A stretch of 64,000 bases of DNA from Pedobacter sp. BS3 (GTDB lineage: Bacteria > Bacteroidota > Bacteroidia > Sphingobacteriales > Sphingobacteriaceae), in NCBI RefSeq assembly GCF_008274585.1, contig NZ_VTRT01000002.1, positions 310,001 to 374,000 of the forward strand, written 5' to 3'. Position 1 is the stretch's first letter. Each line of letters starts with the position of its first letter. The position numbers were made by a program, and so were the translations under genes. The notes under the pieces are model-generated. The model did no database searches. It was not told the origin of the DNA and was given only the letters and a program-made list of their open reading frames with translations. Of the stretch, positions 42,935 to 51,754 are shown one piece after another.

Positions 42935-44075
42935 CTGATTTTTCTTTTTCTATTATAATTATACTGCAATCGTCTATTTGTTCCCTGTTGTTTTGTTTTG
43001 AAAATAATGCGCCCTTGATATACTGCAATGCGTTTTTATTGCTGATAAACGATTTTATCCGGTTAACAAACAAATCGTAGTCGGTTTTCTTGCCTTCATC
43101 ATCCTTGTAGTCAATCATTCCGTCTGAAATAACCAGCAATTTATCGCCCGCGTTCAAAACAATTTCCTGTTCGGTATAATCACCGTTAGCCAATAAGCCC
43201 AGTAATAAACCGGTGGAAGCAATACTGCTTACCCCCCGCTGGTATTTATAATGAATAAGCGGTAAGTCGCCGGCACCGGAATAATATAATCTGCCGGTTT
43301 GATGCTCGATCATAATCAAGGTCAGGGTAGACATCACATCCTGCAAAACAGGATCGCCGTAAACCACATCGTTAATTTTTTTCAGGATAACGGCTGTTGA
43401 GATATTACCATCGTACACACACAGGCGTACGGCCGAGCGTATATAACTTAAAAAGTTAAACGAAAAGCACCAGGCTCCCCACTGCTTACCCATCACATCG
43501 CCCAGCACCACATACGTATATTTATCGCTGATGGAGATAAAATCGATAAAATCGCCACCGGGATAGTTCTGAAATGTTTTATGCCAGAAAGAAATATCAA
43601 ATCCCCTAATTCGGGGTGCGCTTTGCGGCGTTGACCGTAAATTCAGCGTTTCGGCGGTTTTACGTAATTCTGCCAGCGATTTTTCGTGTTGCTCTCTAAC
43701 CGTAGACAGCAGATTATTGAGTTTGGATATGATTACCGGCAGCGCCGTGTCTTTAGCAATGTAATCAACCGCCTGCAGATCAAGCCCCTGCAATATCATA
43801 TCATTCTGGGTAAACGCTGTTAAAAATACAAAGGGGATGTTTTTAAGCCGGTCGTTTGCCAGCAATTTTTTCCTGAACGCAAATCCGTCGTCGCCGGGCA
43901 TACTGTAATCCGACAGGATGATGTCGGGATTGATATCGTTGAGCAATTCCATTGCTTCTGCCGCAGACGTTGCCCTGTGACAGATAAATCCATCACGCTC
44001 AAGCGTTTTGGCAATGAGCTCCAGTATAAACGGCTCATCGTCTACCAGCAGAATTGTTTTCGTTCCGGTTGCCAT
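42909..44075 (-). CDS. Response regulator with PP2C-type (SpoIIE/RsbU-like) phosphatase
   Basis: The 388-residue protein has an N-terminal receiver domain (ILLVDDEPF with D12/D13, phospho-acceptor D56 in ILSDYSMP, T86, K108) and a C-terminal SpoIIE-type serine phosphatase with metal-binding motifs GGDFIDF, VVLGDVMGKQ and VISDGMIDY. Phosphorylation by an unseen histidine kinase should activate dephosphorylation of the STAS protein. It overlaps the membrane-protein gene upstream by one base and the STAS gene downstream by 26. No histidine kinase gene is adjacent. Confidence 0.92.
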   Translation of the reverse strand: MATGTKTILLVDDEPFILELIAKTLERDGFICHRATSAAEAMELLNDINPDIILSDYSMPGDDGFAFRKKLLANDRLKNIPFVFLTAFTQNDMILQGLDLQAVDYIAKDTALPVIISKLNNLLSTVREQHEKSLAELRKTAETLNLRSTPQSAPRIRGFDISFWHKTFQNYPGGDFIDFISISDKYTYVVLGDVMGKQWGAWCFSFNFLSYIRSAVRLCVYDGNISTAVILKKINDVVYGDPVLQDVMSTLTLIMIEHQTGRLYYSGAGDLPLIHYKYQRGVSSIASTGLLLGLLANGDYTEQEIVLNAGDKLLVISDGMIDYKDDEGKKTDYDLFVNRIKSFISNKNALQYIKGALFSKQNNREQIDDCSIIIIEKEKSDDISSTTS

Positions 44076-44617
44076 CAGGAAGCCCGCAGGGCACGAATTT
44101 TAATTAAAGCGTTAATTGTTAAATATACGCCGCAAAATACAATAATTAAAGAAATTAAATCCATTAAAGTAAAACCATCGTCGGTAGTGAAATAAATAAT
44201 GGTGAACATTTCAAAGTAAGGCGGCGCCGGTAAAAATATCATCGATAGTCCCAGGGTGATCATGGCCAGTCCCATACATAATTGAAAAATATACTTCATG
44301 CGGGACAAATGCAGGTATTTACGCGATAGCTTACTGTCTAAGGGATGCTGCGACAGTAATAATTCCAGATTATCCAGCATTTCCTCACGTGATGTTGCCT
44401 CCTTATCCATCTCCCGGTAGGCCTGTATGTTTTTTGAGGAAGAAAGCATATCGGCAATCGCTTTATCAAACTGCTGCCTGATGTGTTCCTTGTCCTGATG
44501 GTTCAGGCTGCTGGATTGCAGCAGTACAATCAGCTCATTCAGCTTATGGGTAACATGCGCCTTCTGCTCCGTTGTGCTTAATCCAAAAAGCGTAGTTGTC
44601 TGTTTCGTTTCTTCCAT
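44075..44617 (-). CDS. Two-helix membrane protein of the partner-switching operon
   Basis: The 180-residue protein has a long helical N-terminal half with coiled-coil character (about 15-110) and two membrane helices (about 113-133 and 148-170). There is no recognised domain. Gene order suggests it could tether or sense for the module: it is first in the operon, and its stop overlaps the response-regulator start. It is divergent from the GT2 gene at 44671, with 53 bases between starts. Confidence 0.7.
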   Translation of the reverse strand: MEETKQTTTLFGLSTTEQKAHVTHKLNELIVLLQSSSLNHQDKEHIRQQFDKAIADMLSSSKNIQAYREMDKEATSREEMLDNLELLLSQHPLDSKLSRKYLHLSRMKYIFQLCMGLAMITLGLSMIFLPAPPYFEMFTIIYFTTDDGFTLMDLISLIIVFCGVYLTINALIKIRALRAS

Positions 44618-44670
44618 CAGGATTTTTTCTTTCTATTTCTTTTTAGAAATAATTATAACTTAATGCCGGA

Positions 44671-45588
44671 ATGAAAAAAATTTCTGTCATTACCGTTAAT
44701 TATAACCAGCCGCAAGTTACCGAAGAGTTGCTTTCGTCCATTTTTTCTGTAAACACCTATCCTGCTATCGAAATTATTGTAGCAGATAACGGCAGTGATC
44801 CCGATATTACTCCTGCATGGCGCAATCAATATCCTTCGGTGCATTTTATACGGCTAAACACCAATCTGGGTTTTGCCGGCGGAAACAATGCTGCTATCCA
44901 ACACGCTACAGGCGATTATATTTTCATGGTCAATAACGATACCGAGTTTACTCCCGGTCTTATTGAAACACTTATCGCCCCCCTCGAAAACAACTCAAAA
45001 ATTGCTGTAATATCGCCAAAAATACGGTATTATCAACAACCAAATACCATTCAATATATAGGCTTTACGCCGATGAACTATTATACCATCGCTAACAACG
45101 CTCCCGGACAGTTTGAGATCGATACCGGGCAATACGATAACATTTGTGCACCAACAGGTTATGCTCACGGCGCAGCCATGATGATACGTGCCAGCGCAAT
45201 GCATGAAGTTGGCCTTATGGCTGAAAACTTTTTCCTGTACTATGAAGAAATGGACTGGTGCGACCGGTTTAAACGTGCCGGATATGAAATTTGGGTAAAC
45301 ACCAATGCCCTGATCTATCATAAGGAATCGGTTTCGGTAGGAGCCCGTAGTGCATTGAAAGAATATTTTATGAACCGTAACCGGATATTATTCGCCCGGC
45401 GAAACGCTCCGTTGTTTAAGCAATTGTTTTTCTTTTTTTACTTTCTGCTGCTGGTAACTCCCCGGAATATTATCCGTTATTGCAAAGAAAAAAATTACAA
45501 CTTTATCGGCGTATTGTTCCGGGCTATCTGGTGGAATGTATCACACAGTAAAAATAGTATGGAGCTGGGTTATAAAGTGAAAAGCTGA
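44671..45588 (+). CDS. Glycosyltransferase family 2, rhamnosyltransferase-like
   Basis: The 305-residue protein has a GT-A fold. It begins ISVITVNYNQPQVTEELLSS, has NTNLGFAGGNNAAIQHATGD and the metal site MVNNDTEF (NDT for DXD), and the later motif YYEEMDWCDRFKRAGYEIW. This pattern is usual for WbbL/RfbF-like rhamnosyltransferases. A hydrophobic segment near the C-terminus (FFFFYFLLLVTP) suggests membrane association. It shares a short divergent promoter region with the partner-switching operon and is followed at 99 bases by a second GT2 gene. Confidence 0.88.
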   Translation: MKKISVITVNYNQPQVTEELLSSIFSVNTYPAIEIIVADNGSDPDITPAWRNQYPSVHFIRLNTNLGFAGGNNAAIQHATGDYIFMVNNDTEFTPGLIETLIAPLENNSKIAVISPKIRYYQQPNTIQYIGFTPMNYYTIANNAPGQFEIDTGQYDNICAPTGYAHGAAMMIRASAMHEVGLMAENFFLYYEEMDWCDRFKRAGYEIWVNTNALIYHKESVSVGARSALKEYFMNRNRILFARRNAPLFKQLFFFFYFLLLVTPRNIIRYCKEKNYNFIGVLFRAIWWNVSHSKNSMELGYKVKS

Positions 45589-45686
45589 GAGTGAAAAGTG
45601 AAAAGTAGAAAACTAAAAGGGAACCCAAAATATGTTACAGGCTACGAGGCTCACAACACATAACCCATAACAATGATACACACACA

Positions 45687-46862
45687 ATGAAAATTATCTT
45701 CTGGTTAAGCATCATCATCATTGTTTATACCTTTATAGGATACGGTTTTGTGCTGTACCTGTTCATGAAGATCAGGCAGTTATTCAAAGGAAAACGTCCT
45801 GTTCCTCATGCCGATCACAACCTGCTGCCAGGCTGTACGCTGGTTGTGGCTGCCTATAATGAGCAGGATTTTATCACCGAAAAAATTGCCAATACCCTGG
45901 CGCTGAACTACCCAAAAGACAAACTGCAACTGCTTTTTATTACCGATGGATCTACCGATAAAACCCCTGAAATTATTGCACAATACCCGCAAATAACCCT
46001 GATGCATAGTCCCGAACGTAAAGGTAAAATTGCCGCGGTGCACCGGGCTGTTGAACAGGTAACTACCGAGGTCGTTGTGTTTACCGATGCCAATACGTTT
46101 CTGAATACCGATGCTCTTATTCATATTTGCCGGCATTACCAGGATAAGCAGGTAGGCGCTGTTGCAGGCGAGAAGCGCATATTTTCGGGCGAAGAAGCCG
46201 ACGCCAGCTCGGCAGGCGAAGGCTTTTACTGGAAATATGAATCGAAGCTGAAGCAATGGGATTCTGAATTATACTCGGTAGTTGGCGCTGCCGGTGAGTT
46301 ATTCAGCGTACGAACTGAATTATATCAACCAGTATCGGCCGCAGCTATTATTGACGATTTTATGATCTCGATGCTCATCGCCCAAAAAGGTTATCGCATT
46401 GTGTATGAACCCGACGCTTACGCCATTGAAACAGCATCGGAAAATATACCGGAAGAACTGAAACGTAAGATCCGCATTGCCGCCGGCGGCATGCAATCCA
46501 TTATCTGGCTTAAAAGCCTGCTTAATATTTTCAAATACGGAATGTTAAGTTTTCAGTACATCAGCCATCGCGTTTTACGCTGGACCATTACACCTTTCCT
46601 GCTCATCCTGGCTTTTCTGCTCAACCTGTTCATTGTATTAAGTTTTCCCGAACCGGTTTACAATATACTATTTGCGGGCCAGGTATTATTTTACCTGCTG
46701 GCTGTTTTAGGCTATTTATTAGAAAGCAGGCATTTACGTATAAAAATCCTGTTTATACCCTATTATTTCTGCATGATGAATTACGCTGTGCTGGCCGGTA
46801 TATTCCGCTATTTCAACAAGCAGCAAAGCGCCGCCTGGGAAAAATCAAAGCGGAAAATGTAG
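45687..46862 (+). CDS. Membrane-bound processive-type GT2 glycosyltransferase
   Basis: The 391-residue protein has an N-terminal membrane helix, a GT2 catalytic core (LVVAAYNEQDFITEKIAN, ITDGSTDKTPE, VFTDANTF) and three or four C-terminal helices. The acidic EGFYWKYESKLK and IIDDFMISMLIA motifs match hyaluronan/cellulose/poly-GlcNAc-synthase-like enzymes, although the canonical QXXRW reads differently (AAGGMQSIIW). It probably adds sugars to a lipid or growing chain at the inner membrane. It ends 21 bases from the convergent MacB-like gene. Confidence 0.85.
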   Translation: MKIIFWLSIIIIVYTFIGYGFVLYLFMKIRQLFKGKRPVPHADHNLLPGCTLVVAAYNEQDFITEKIANTLALNYPKDKLQLLFITDGSTDKTPEIIAQYPQITLMHSPERKGKIAAVHRAVEQVTTEVVVFTDANTFLNTDALIHICRHYQDKQVGAVAGEKRIFSGEEADASSAGEGFYWKYESKLKQWDSELYSVVGAAGELFSVRTELYQPVSAAAIIDDFMISMLIAQKGYRIVYEPDAYAIETASENIPEELKRKIRIAAGGMQSIIWLKSLLNIFKYGMLSFQYISHRVLRWTITPFLLILAFLLNLFIVLSFPEPVYNILFAGQVLFYLLAVLGYLLESRHLRIKILFIPYYFCMMNYAVLAGIFRYFNKQQSAAWEKSKRKM

Positions 46863-46883
46863 CAGTCAACTTTTTACTTTTAA

Positions 46884-48131
46884 CTATTTGCTTCGTATAG
46901 CTTCTACCGGGTCGAGCCGAGAAGCTCTGTATGCGGGAATAATACCGGAGATGAGCCCGATCACCGTTGATAAAACAAACATCAGGAGCACTTTACCGAA
47001 GTCAACAACAATAATAAGATCAAAAAATATTTTGGATATAAAGGCCAGAAGATAGACAACAGATAAACCGATCACCCCGCCCATGAGGCATAAAATCACC
47101 GATTCTATTAAAAACTGCAGCAGAATAAAGTAATTTTTTGCGCCCAGCGATTTCTGTATTCCGATAATATGTGTACGTTCTCTAACCGAAACAAACATGA
47201 TATTGGCAATACCGAAGCCGCCAACCAGGATAGAAAATCCACCGATAAACGCACCGGCAAAGTTTACAATGGCAAACATCTGGTCTAAACCGGCGGTAAG
47301 TATGGTCGATTTGTTCAGCGCAAAATTGTCTTCCTGTCCCGGGCTTAACCGGCGCACCGAACGCATAATGCCCTGCAATTCGCTCTCCAACTCATCCAAC
47401 GATACCCCTTCCCTGCCTTTAACCGTAATGTGCGGGCCGTAACGCTCAGCTTCCACATCAATTACGTTACGGGCAAAATTCAATGGCAGCAAAATAGTTT
47501 TATCAGAAGATACGCCCAGCATGTCCTCACCTTCTTTCTTAAAAACACCGATAACGGTTACTTTCCTGCCAAGCACAGAAATTACCTTGCCGATGGGTGT
47601 CTGGTTGGGAAACAAACCTTCCGCAATATCCGACCCGATAATGGCAATGGCGCTGCCCGCCCTTGATTCGGCCTCCGTAAAATAGCGTCCCTGATCAAAA
47701 TCAAATACACGGGTTTTATAATAATCGTGTGATGCTGCCGCCAGCTGAGCCCCCTCTACGCTGTTGCTCTGATATTTTATCAGCCGGTTGCCAATACCTA
47801 TTTCGTATGCTATGCCATTGGCGGCGCTTATGCGATTTTGCAGCTTGTTAAAATCTCGGATACTTGGCTGTGGCCGGTTCATATATTTCCACCAGGGGTA
47901 ATTTCCGCCGAACTGCCAGGGCCACTTCTGGATATAAATGGTGTTGCTTCCCAGTCTATCTACGCTTTCCTGCAATTTCCCCCTGAAGGTATCCACAGCC
48001 GAAAAAACAACCAGGATGGTCATAATACCAATAGTTACACCTAACAGTGATAAAAATGTGCGCAGCTTATTTTCCCGCAAAGCAGAAAAGGCAAACACAA
48101 AACTTTCGGCAAACAGCTTAAAAAATATCAT
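46884..48131 (-). CDS. MacB-like ABC transporter permease
   Basis: The 415-residue permease has an N-terminal membrane helix with the FSALRENKLRTFLSLLGVTIGI motif, a large periplasmic MacB_PCD domain, and three C-terminal helices of the FtsX type (ISGIIPAYRASRLDPVEAIRS at the end). Such proteins use mechanotransmission to move lipoproteins, peptides or drugs. No ATPase gene is adjacent; the LolD-type ATPase at 31250-31906 is a possible partner only by type. Confidence 0.9.
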   Translation of the reverse strand: MIFFKLFAESFVFAFSALRENKLRTFLSLLGVTIGIMTILVVFSAVDTFRGKLQESVDRLGSNTIYIQKWPWQFGGNYPWWKYMNRPQPSIRDFNKLQNRISAANGIAYEIGIGNRLIKYQSNSVEGAQLAAASHDYYKTRVFDFDQGRYFTEAESRAGSAIAIIGSDIAEGLFPNQTPIGKVISVLGRKVTVIGVFKKEGEDMLGVSSDKTILLPLNFARNVIDVEAERYGPHITVKGREGVSLDELESELQGIMRSVRRLSPGQEDNFALNKSTILTAGLDQMFAIVNFAGAFIGGFSILVGGFGIANIMFVSVRERTHIIGIQKSLGAKNYFILLQFLIESVILCLMGGVIGLSVVYLLAFISKIFFDLIIVVDFGKVLLMFVLSTVIGLISGIIPAYRASRLDPVEAIRSK

Positions 48132-48273
48132 ACCTTGTTTAGACCAAAAATAATCAAAATAGTTACAGAGCGGCTATTGAGTAAATTGCTTTTAATTGTT
48201 GAATTGCTAAATGGTTATATTGCTGCCTGTTATGAGTTACGGTTATGAGCCTTGTTACTTTCGGTAGCTGTTA

Positions 48274-48303
48274 GCTAATGGCCAATAGCTATCGGCCATT
48301 AGC
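48274..48303. repeat. 10-bp perfect inverted repeat upstream of queA
   Basis: GCTAATGGCC pairs with GGCCATTAGC around a 10-base loop. The words resemble GCTAATGGCTAAAAGCC units near 14730, so it is probably part of the same repeat class. No T-run follows. Confidence 0.65.
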
Positions 48304-48365
48304 CAAATAAAAACAAAAAACATAGTACTTTTTTTATGGTTATAGCTATTGCAGTTAATATTTTT

Positions 48366-48373
48366 TATCTTTG
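48366..48373 (+). promoter_or_regulatory. TAnnTTTG box upstream of queA
   Basis: TATCTTTG matches the -7 consensus and lies 27 bases before the queA ATG. No well-spaced -33 element was seen. Confidence 0.45.
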
Positions 48374-48400
48374 CGCCCTGAAATTTAGTTAAGCCAACTT

Positions 48401-49450
48401 ATGAAATTATCCCAGTTTAAGTTTAATCTGCCAGAATCTTTAATAGCCCACACCCCTGCCGAAAACCGTGACGAAGCCAGGTTAATGGTTCTTGACCGCA
48501 AAACCGGGGCTATTGAGCACAAAATATTCAAAGATATTTTAGGATATTTTGAGGAGCATGACGTGATGATTTTAAACAACACTAAGGTGTTTCCGGCACG
48601 CATGTATGGTAATAAAGAGAAAACTGGTGCAACCATCGAAGTATTTTTGCTTCGCGAACTGAATAATGAGCTTAGGTTATGGGACGTCTTGGTAGATCCC
48701 GCCCGCAAAATACGGGTTGGCAACAAACTTTATTTTGGCGACGATGATCTGCTGGTTGCCGAAGTGGTTGATAACACTACCTCGAGAGGCCGCACTATAC
48801 GCTTTTTATTTGATGGAACCGACGAAGAATTCAGACGGAATATAGAAATACTGGGCGAAACGCCGCTTCCGAAATACATTAAACGTAAAGCTACTCCCGA
48901 AGATAAAGAACGTTATCAGACCATTTATGCTAAAAAAGAAGGTGCAGTAGCAGCTCCTACAGCCGGTCTGCACTTTAGCCGCGAACTGATGAAGCGCCTG
49001 GAGCTCAAAGGAATTGAATTCGCAGAAGTTACCCTTCACGTAGGCTTGGGCACGTTCCGTCCGGTAGAGGTTGAAGATCTGACCAAGCACAAAATGGACT
49101 CAGAGCAATTTATTATTGAGCAGAAAGCTGCCGATATTGTAAATAGAGGCATTGAGAACAAGCGGCGTATCTGTGCGGTAGGCACAACCAGCATGCGGGC
49201 TATTGAATCGGCGGTTTCAGCAAATCATACCCTGAAAGCAACTTCCGACTGGACCAGCAAGTTTATCTTCCCTCCTTACGATTTCAGTATTGCAAATAGC
49301 ATGGTTACGAACTTTCATACACCTGAATCAACATTATTAATGATGATTGCCGCTTTTGGCGGATATGAAAACGTAATGAATGCCTACGAAGTAGCCGTAA
49401 AAGAAAAATATCGCTTTTACAGCTATGGCGATGCCATGCTGATCATCTGA
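48401..49450 (+). CDS. queA: S-adenosylmethionine:tRNA ribosyltransferase-isomerase
   Basis: The 349-residue enzyme adds the cyclopentenyl-type ring precursor from SAM to preQ1 in tRNA, making epoxyqueuosine. Family markers are [65 protein letters not shown] and the C-terminal FTPxSTLLMM-type [19 protein letters not shown]. Length and start fit. It is followed by ispD after 82 bases on the same strand. Confidence 0.97.
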   Translation: MKLSQFKFNLPESLIAHTPAENRDEARLMVLDRKTGAIEHKIFKDILGYFEEHDVMILNNTKVFPARMYGNKEKTGATIEVFLLRELNNELRLWDVLVDPARKIRVGNKLYFGDDDLLVAEVVDNTTSRGRTIRFLFDGTDEEFRRNIEILGETPLPKYIKRKATPEDKERYQTIYAKKEGAVAAPTAGLHFSRELMKRLELKGIEFAEVTLHVGLGTFRPVEVEDLTKHKMDSEQFIIEQKAADIVNRGIENKRRICAVGTTSMRAIESAVSANHTLKATSDWTSKFIFPPYDFSIANSMVTNFHTPESTLLMMIAAFGGYENVMNAYEVAVKEKYRFYSYGDAMLII

Positions 49451-49532
49451 TCGGATAAGCCTTCGATTGGTTGTGGATATTTGGCTTTCAGCTCCTGCTT
49501 TTTCTAACTTAGTCCCTTAGTTATTTATCAGG

Positions 49533-50207
49533 ATGACTTATTACGCTATTATTGTTGCAGGCGGTTCGGGCAGCCGGATGCAGTCGGAAATTCCCAAGCA
49601 GTTTATACCCATTGCCGGGAAACCGGTTTTAATGCATACAATCGCCGCTTTCAATGCCAATGCGTACCAGCCGGCAATTATTGTTGTGCTGCCGGAAGCA
49701 TATCATGCTTATTGGAAAGAGTTATGCCGGCAATATCACTTTGATATTAAGCACCAGGTTATACCAGGAGGATCAACACGCTTTGAGTCAGTTAAAAATG
49801 GCTTGCAATGTATATCAGAACCCGCAGTTATAGCCGTACATGACGCCGTAAGACCGTTAGTCAGCGCTGATATCATTAGCAACGCTTTTAAAACTGCCGA
49901 AGAACACGGCAGCGCTGTAACCGCCATAGTAAGCAGAGATTCCGTCCGGCAGGGAACGTATTCAGCATCCGGATCCGTAAACCGCGACGAGATATTCCTG
50001 GTACAAACCCCGCAAACCTTTTGGTCAGAAATGTTAAAGAAAGCCTACCAGGCAGACTATCAACCGTCATTTACCGACGATGCATCGGTAGTAGAACAAG
50101 CCGGCTTTCCCATTCAGATGATACCGGGCGATATCAGCAATATTAAAATAACTTACCCGTCCGATTTGGCCTTTGCCGAATATTATCTCAGCCATCAAAA
50201 AGCCTGA
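49533..50207 (+). CDS. ispD: 2-C-methyl-D-erythritol 4-phosphate cytidylyltransferase
   Basis: The 224-residue nucleotidyltransferase makes CDP-methylerythritol in the non-mevalonate isoprenoid pathway. The N-terminal pyrophosphorylase motif AGGSGSRMQSEIPKQFIPIA, the central VHDAVRPLV and the later FTDDASVVEQAG and ITYPSDLAFAEYYL are all typical. It may be co-transcribed with queA. Confidence 0.96.
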   Translation: MTYYAIIVAGGSGSRMQSEIPKQFIPIAGKPVLMHTIAAFNANAYQPAIIVVLPEAYHAYWKELCRQYHFDIKHQVIPGGSTRFESVKNGLQCISEPAVIAVHDAVRPLVSADIISNAFKTAEEHGSAVTAIVSRDSVRQGTYSASGSVNRDEIFLVQTPQTFWSEMLKKAYQADYQPSFTDDASVVEQAGFPIQMIPGDISNIKITYPSDLAFAEYYLSHQKA

Positions 50208-50243
50208 AATCAGGAGTTTCAGCCTGATAATAATTCAACAAAA

Positions 50244-50273
50244 AAGAGGTCGCTTTTTTGTAAACAACCTCTT
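50244..50273. repeat. Hairpin between ispD and the small membrane protein gene
   Basis: AAGAGGT at 50244-50250 pairs with ACCTCTT at 50267-50273. It lies between the convergent ends of ispD and the small membrane-protein gene and may act as a weak terminator, but lacks a strong T-run. Confidence 0.4.
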
Positions 50274-50290
50274 ATCTGAATCAAACCGCT

Positions 50291-50443
50291 TTATGCTGCG
50301 CTCCGAATAACACGAAGCAATATGGCGATTATTGCTATTACCAACAAGATATGTATCAGTCCACCTGATACATGATACGCGAAAAAGCTCACAGCCCAGA
50401 TAATTACAAGGATAACTGCGATTAAATAAAGTAGATTGCCCAT
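50291..50443 (-). CDS. Small two-helix membrane protein, Lmo0937-like
   Basis: From the ATG at 50443 the 50-residue protein is nearly all hydrophobic: MGNLLYLIAVILVIIWAVSF then a short turn and HILLVIAIIAILLRVI. This matches the Lmo0937/DUF5670-type family of tiny membrane proteins, often stress-induced, with unknown function. An upstream in-frame ATG at 50506 would add 21 residues without the family pattern. Confidence 0.75.
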   Translation of the reverse strand: MGNLLYLIAVILVIIWAVSFFAYHVSGGLIHILLVIAIIAILLRVIRSAA

Positions 50444-50547
50444 AATTTTTAATTTTTGGTTATATCTATAATATGCCAAAAACCATGCAATTGTTTTAAC
50501 TATCATGAGCTTTTTAGTATCCTACCCGGCTAATGGGCCTCCCGGCA

Positions 50548-50577
50548 ATAAAAAAAGCCCTTTGTCAGGGCTTTTTA
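50548..50577 (-). terminator. Rho-independent terminator at the end of the DUF2795 gene
   Basis: AAAAAGCCC and GGGCTTTTT form a strong stem around a TGACAAA-type loop and are flanked by A/T runs on both sides, so it could act in both directions. On the minus strand it overlaps the stop codon of the 73-residue gene. Confidence 0.85.
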
Positions 50578-50796
50578 ATATTCATCTTCGTTGAAGAAAA
50601 AATCATCTTTTGTAGGGTAATCAGGCCATATTTCCTCTATATTTTCATACGGTTCCCCGTCATCTTCTAAAGCCTGTAAATTTTCTATTACCTCTACTGG
50701 AGCACCAGACCTGATTGCATAATCAATCAACTCATCTTTAGTTGCCGGCCATGGCGCATCTTCTAAATGCGATGCTAATTCTAAGGTCCAATACAT
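50575..50796 (-). CDS. DUF2795-domain protein
   Basis: The 73-residue acidic protein begins MYWTLELASHLEDAPWPATK and continues DELIDYAIRSGAPVEVIENL, the DUF2795 pattern, with an acidic tail (DDFFFNEDEY). It has no membrane segment. Function unknown; the fold may bind nucleic acid or protein. It has its own terminator and a TAnnTTTG-type box at 50834-50827 (minus strand, TACTTTTG). Confidence 0.8.
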   Translation of the reverse strand: MYWTLELASHLEDAPWPATKDELIDYAIRSGAPVEVIENLQALEDDGEPYENIEEIWPDYPTKDDFFFNEDEY

Positions 50797-50826
50797 AACG
50801 TTCTAATTTGAGTTCTAAAATTTCGG

Positions 50827-50834
50827 CAAAAGTA
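50827..50834 (-). promoter_or_regulatory. TAnnTTTG box of the DUF2795 gene
   Basis: On the minus strand TACTTTTG fits the consensus exactly, about 30 bases before the ATG. No correctly spaced -33 was found. Confidence 0.4.
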
Positions 50835-50877
50835 TAATAAAAAAAATAAGAAAATAAAATATTTTTATTCAAAGTGT

Positions 50878-51426
50878 TTACAGACGTGGCAACCAGGTAT
50901 TTTCTACAATTCCATGATCAAAACACAATTTACGGGCAAGTACAAATAAATAATCGCTCAGACGATTAAGATAAATTATAACCTGCTGATCCACAAACGA
51001 TTCTTCTGCCAGATGGACAACCAAACGCTCAGCCCTTCTGCATACGCAACGTGCTATGTGGCAATGCGAAACGATCACGCTGCCTCCCGGTAATATAAAA
51101 TGACGGAGTTCCGGCAATACGGCGTTCATATTATCAATTTCGGTTTCCAGCAATGCAATATCCTCGTTATTCAGATCAGGAACTTTCATCTTTGATCTTT
51201 CAGGATCAGAGGCCAGCAATGAGCCAATAACAAACAACCTGTCCTGAACCTGCCTTAAAACAGCATCCTGATCAGCCTCTACGCCCAGGTCACGGATCAA
51301 CCCGATGCACGAATTCAGCTCATCTACCGTGCCGTAACATTCAATACGCAAATGATACTTCGGAACCCGGACGCCCCCTATTAACGAAGTTTCGCCTTTA
51401 TCGCCGGTTTTGGTGTAGATCTTCAT
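50878..51426 (-). CDS. Cob(I)alamin adenosyltransferase, PduO/MMAB type
   Basis: The 182-residue enzyme transfers the adenosyl group of ATP to cob(I)alamin, making the coenzyme form of vitamin B12. The N-terminal ATP-binding region MKIYTKTGDKGETSLIGG and GTVDELNSCIGLIRD, and the C-terminal RCVCRRAERLVVHL, are the PduO-type signature. It is cytoplasmic and usually trimeric. A B12-dependent enzyme is not in the window. Its promoter lies so close to the ATG that the message should be leaderless. Confidence 0.95.
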   Translation of the reverse strand: MKIYTKTGDKGETSLIGGVRVPKYHLRIECYGTVDELNSCIGLIRDLGVEADQDAVLRQVQDRLFVIGSLLASDPERSKMKVPDLNNEDIALLETEIDNMNAVLPELRHFILPGGSVIVSHCHIARCVCRRAERLVVHLAEESFVDQQVIIYLNRLSDYLFVLARKLCFDHGIVENTWLPRL

Positions 51427-51430
51427 GCTA

Positions 51431-51461
51431 CAAAAGTATCAGGTTGAACGGCAAGAACAAA
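51431..51461 (-). promoter_or_regulatory. Promoter of the adenosyltransferase gene, near-leaderless
   Basis: On the minus strand TTTG (51461-51458), a 19-base spacer and TACTTTTG (51438-51431) match the Bacteroidota consensus fully. Only four bases separate the box from the ATG at 51426. Confidence 0.65.
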
Positions 51462-51552
51462 GAGTAGCTTATGGCTCATGGTTCATGGCTGAAGAACGAA
51501 AGTCAGAAAAGCCCCGGGGAAGCAACCAAAATACAAGGTTACAAATCAGGTT

Positions 51553-51588
51553 ACAGTATAAAATAAAAATGCCGGGCTTTGCCCGGCA
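51553..51588 (-). terminator. Hairpin terminator for the dps side
   Basis: TGCCGGGC and GCCCGGCA form a perfect 8-bp stem with a 3-base loop. On the minus strand it is followed by TTTTTATTTTAT, so it would stop transcription coming from dps through the inserted element. Confidence 0.7.
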
Positions 51589-51615
51589 CCTATTCAAAGC
51601 TAAAAATTAAGCTTA

Positions 51616-51754
51616 GAGTCTGTTTAAAAATGAAGATTTAAGGTATACGAAAGGGCTGACCAAAAAGCAGCGCCAGGCAGGAAGCCATGGACGGTGTCTT
51701 CACCGTCCATTAATTAAAGCCTGTAAAATCTTTATCTGAAATTTAAGCAGGCTC
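51616..51754. mobile_element. Inverted-repeat element inserted at the dps stop codon
   Basis: The ends GAGTCTGTTTAAA and TTTAAGCAGGCTC are imperfect inverted repeats, and TTA flanks both sides (51613-51615 and 51755-51757). The right TTA is the TAA stop codon of dps read on the minus strand. Inside are a family B word (GGGCTGACCAAAAAGC) and the hairpin GGACGGTGTCTTCACCGTCC. It is non-coding and about 139 bp long. Confidence 0.65.

Noticed and set aside
51425-51610. 61-codon plus-strand open frame
   Set aside because: It lies over the adenosyltransferase promoter and a terminator hairpin, with no domain or conserved pattern.
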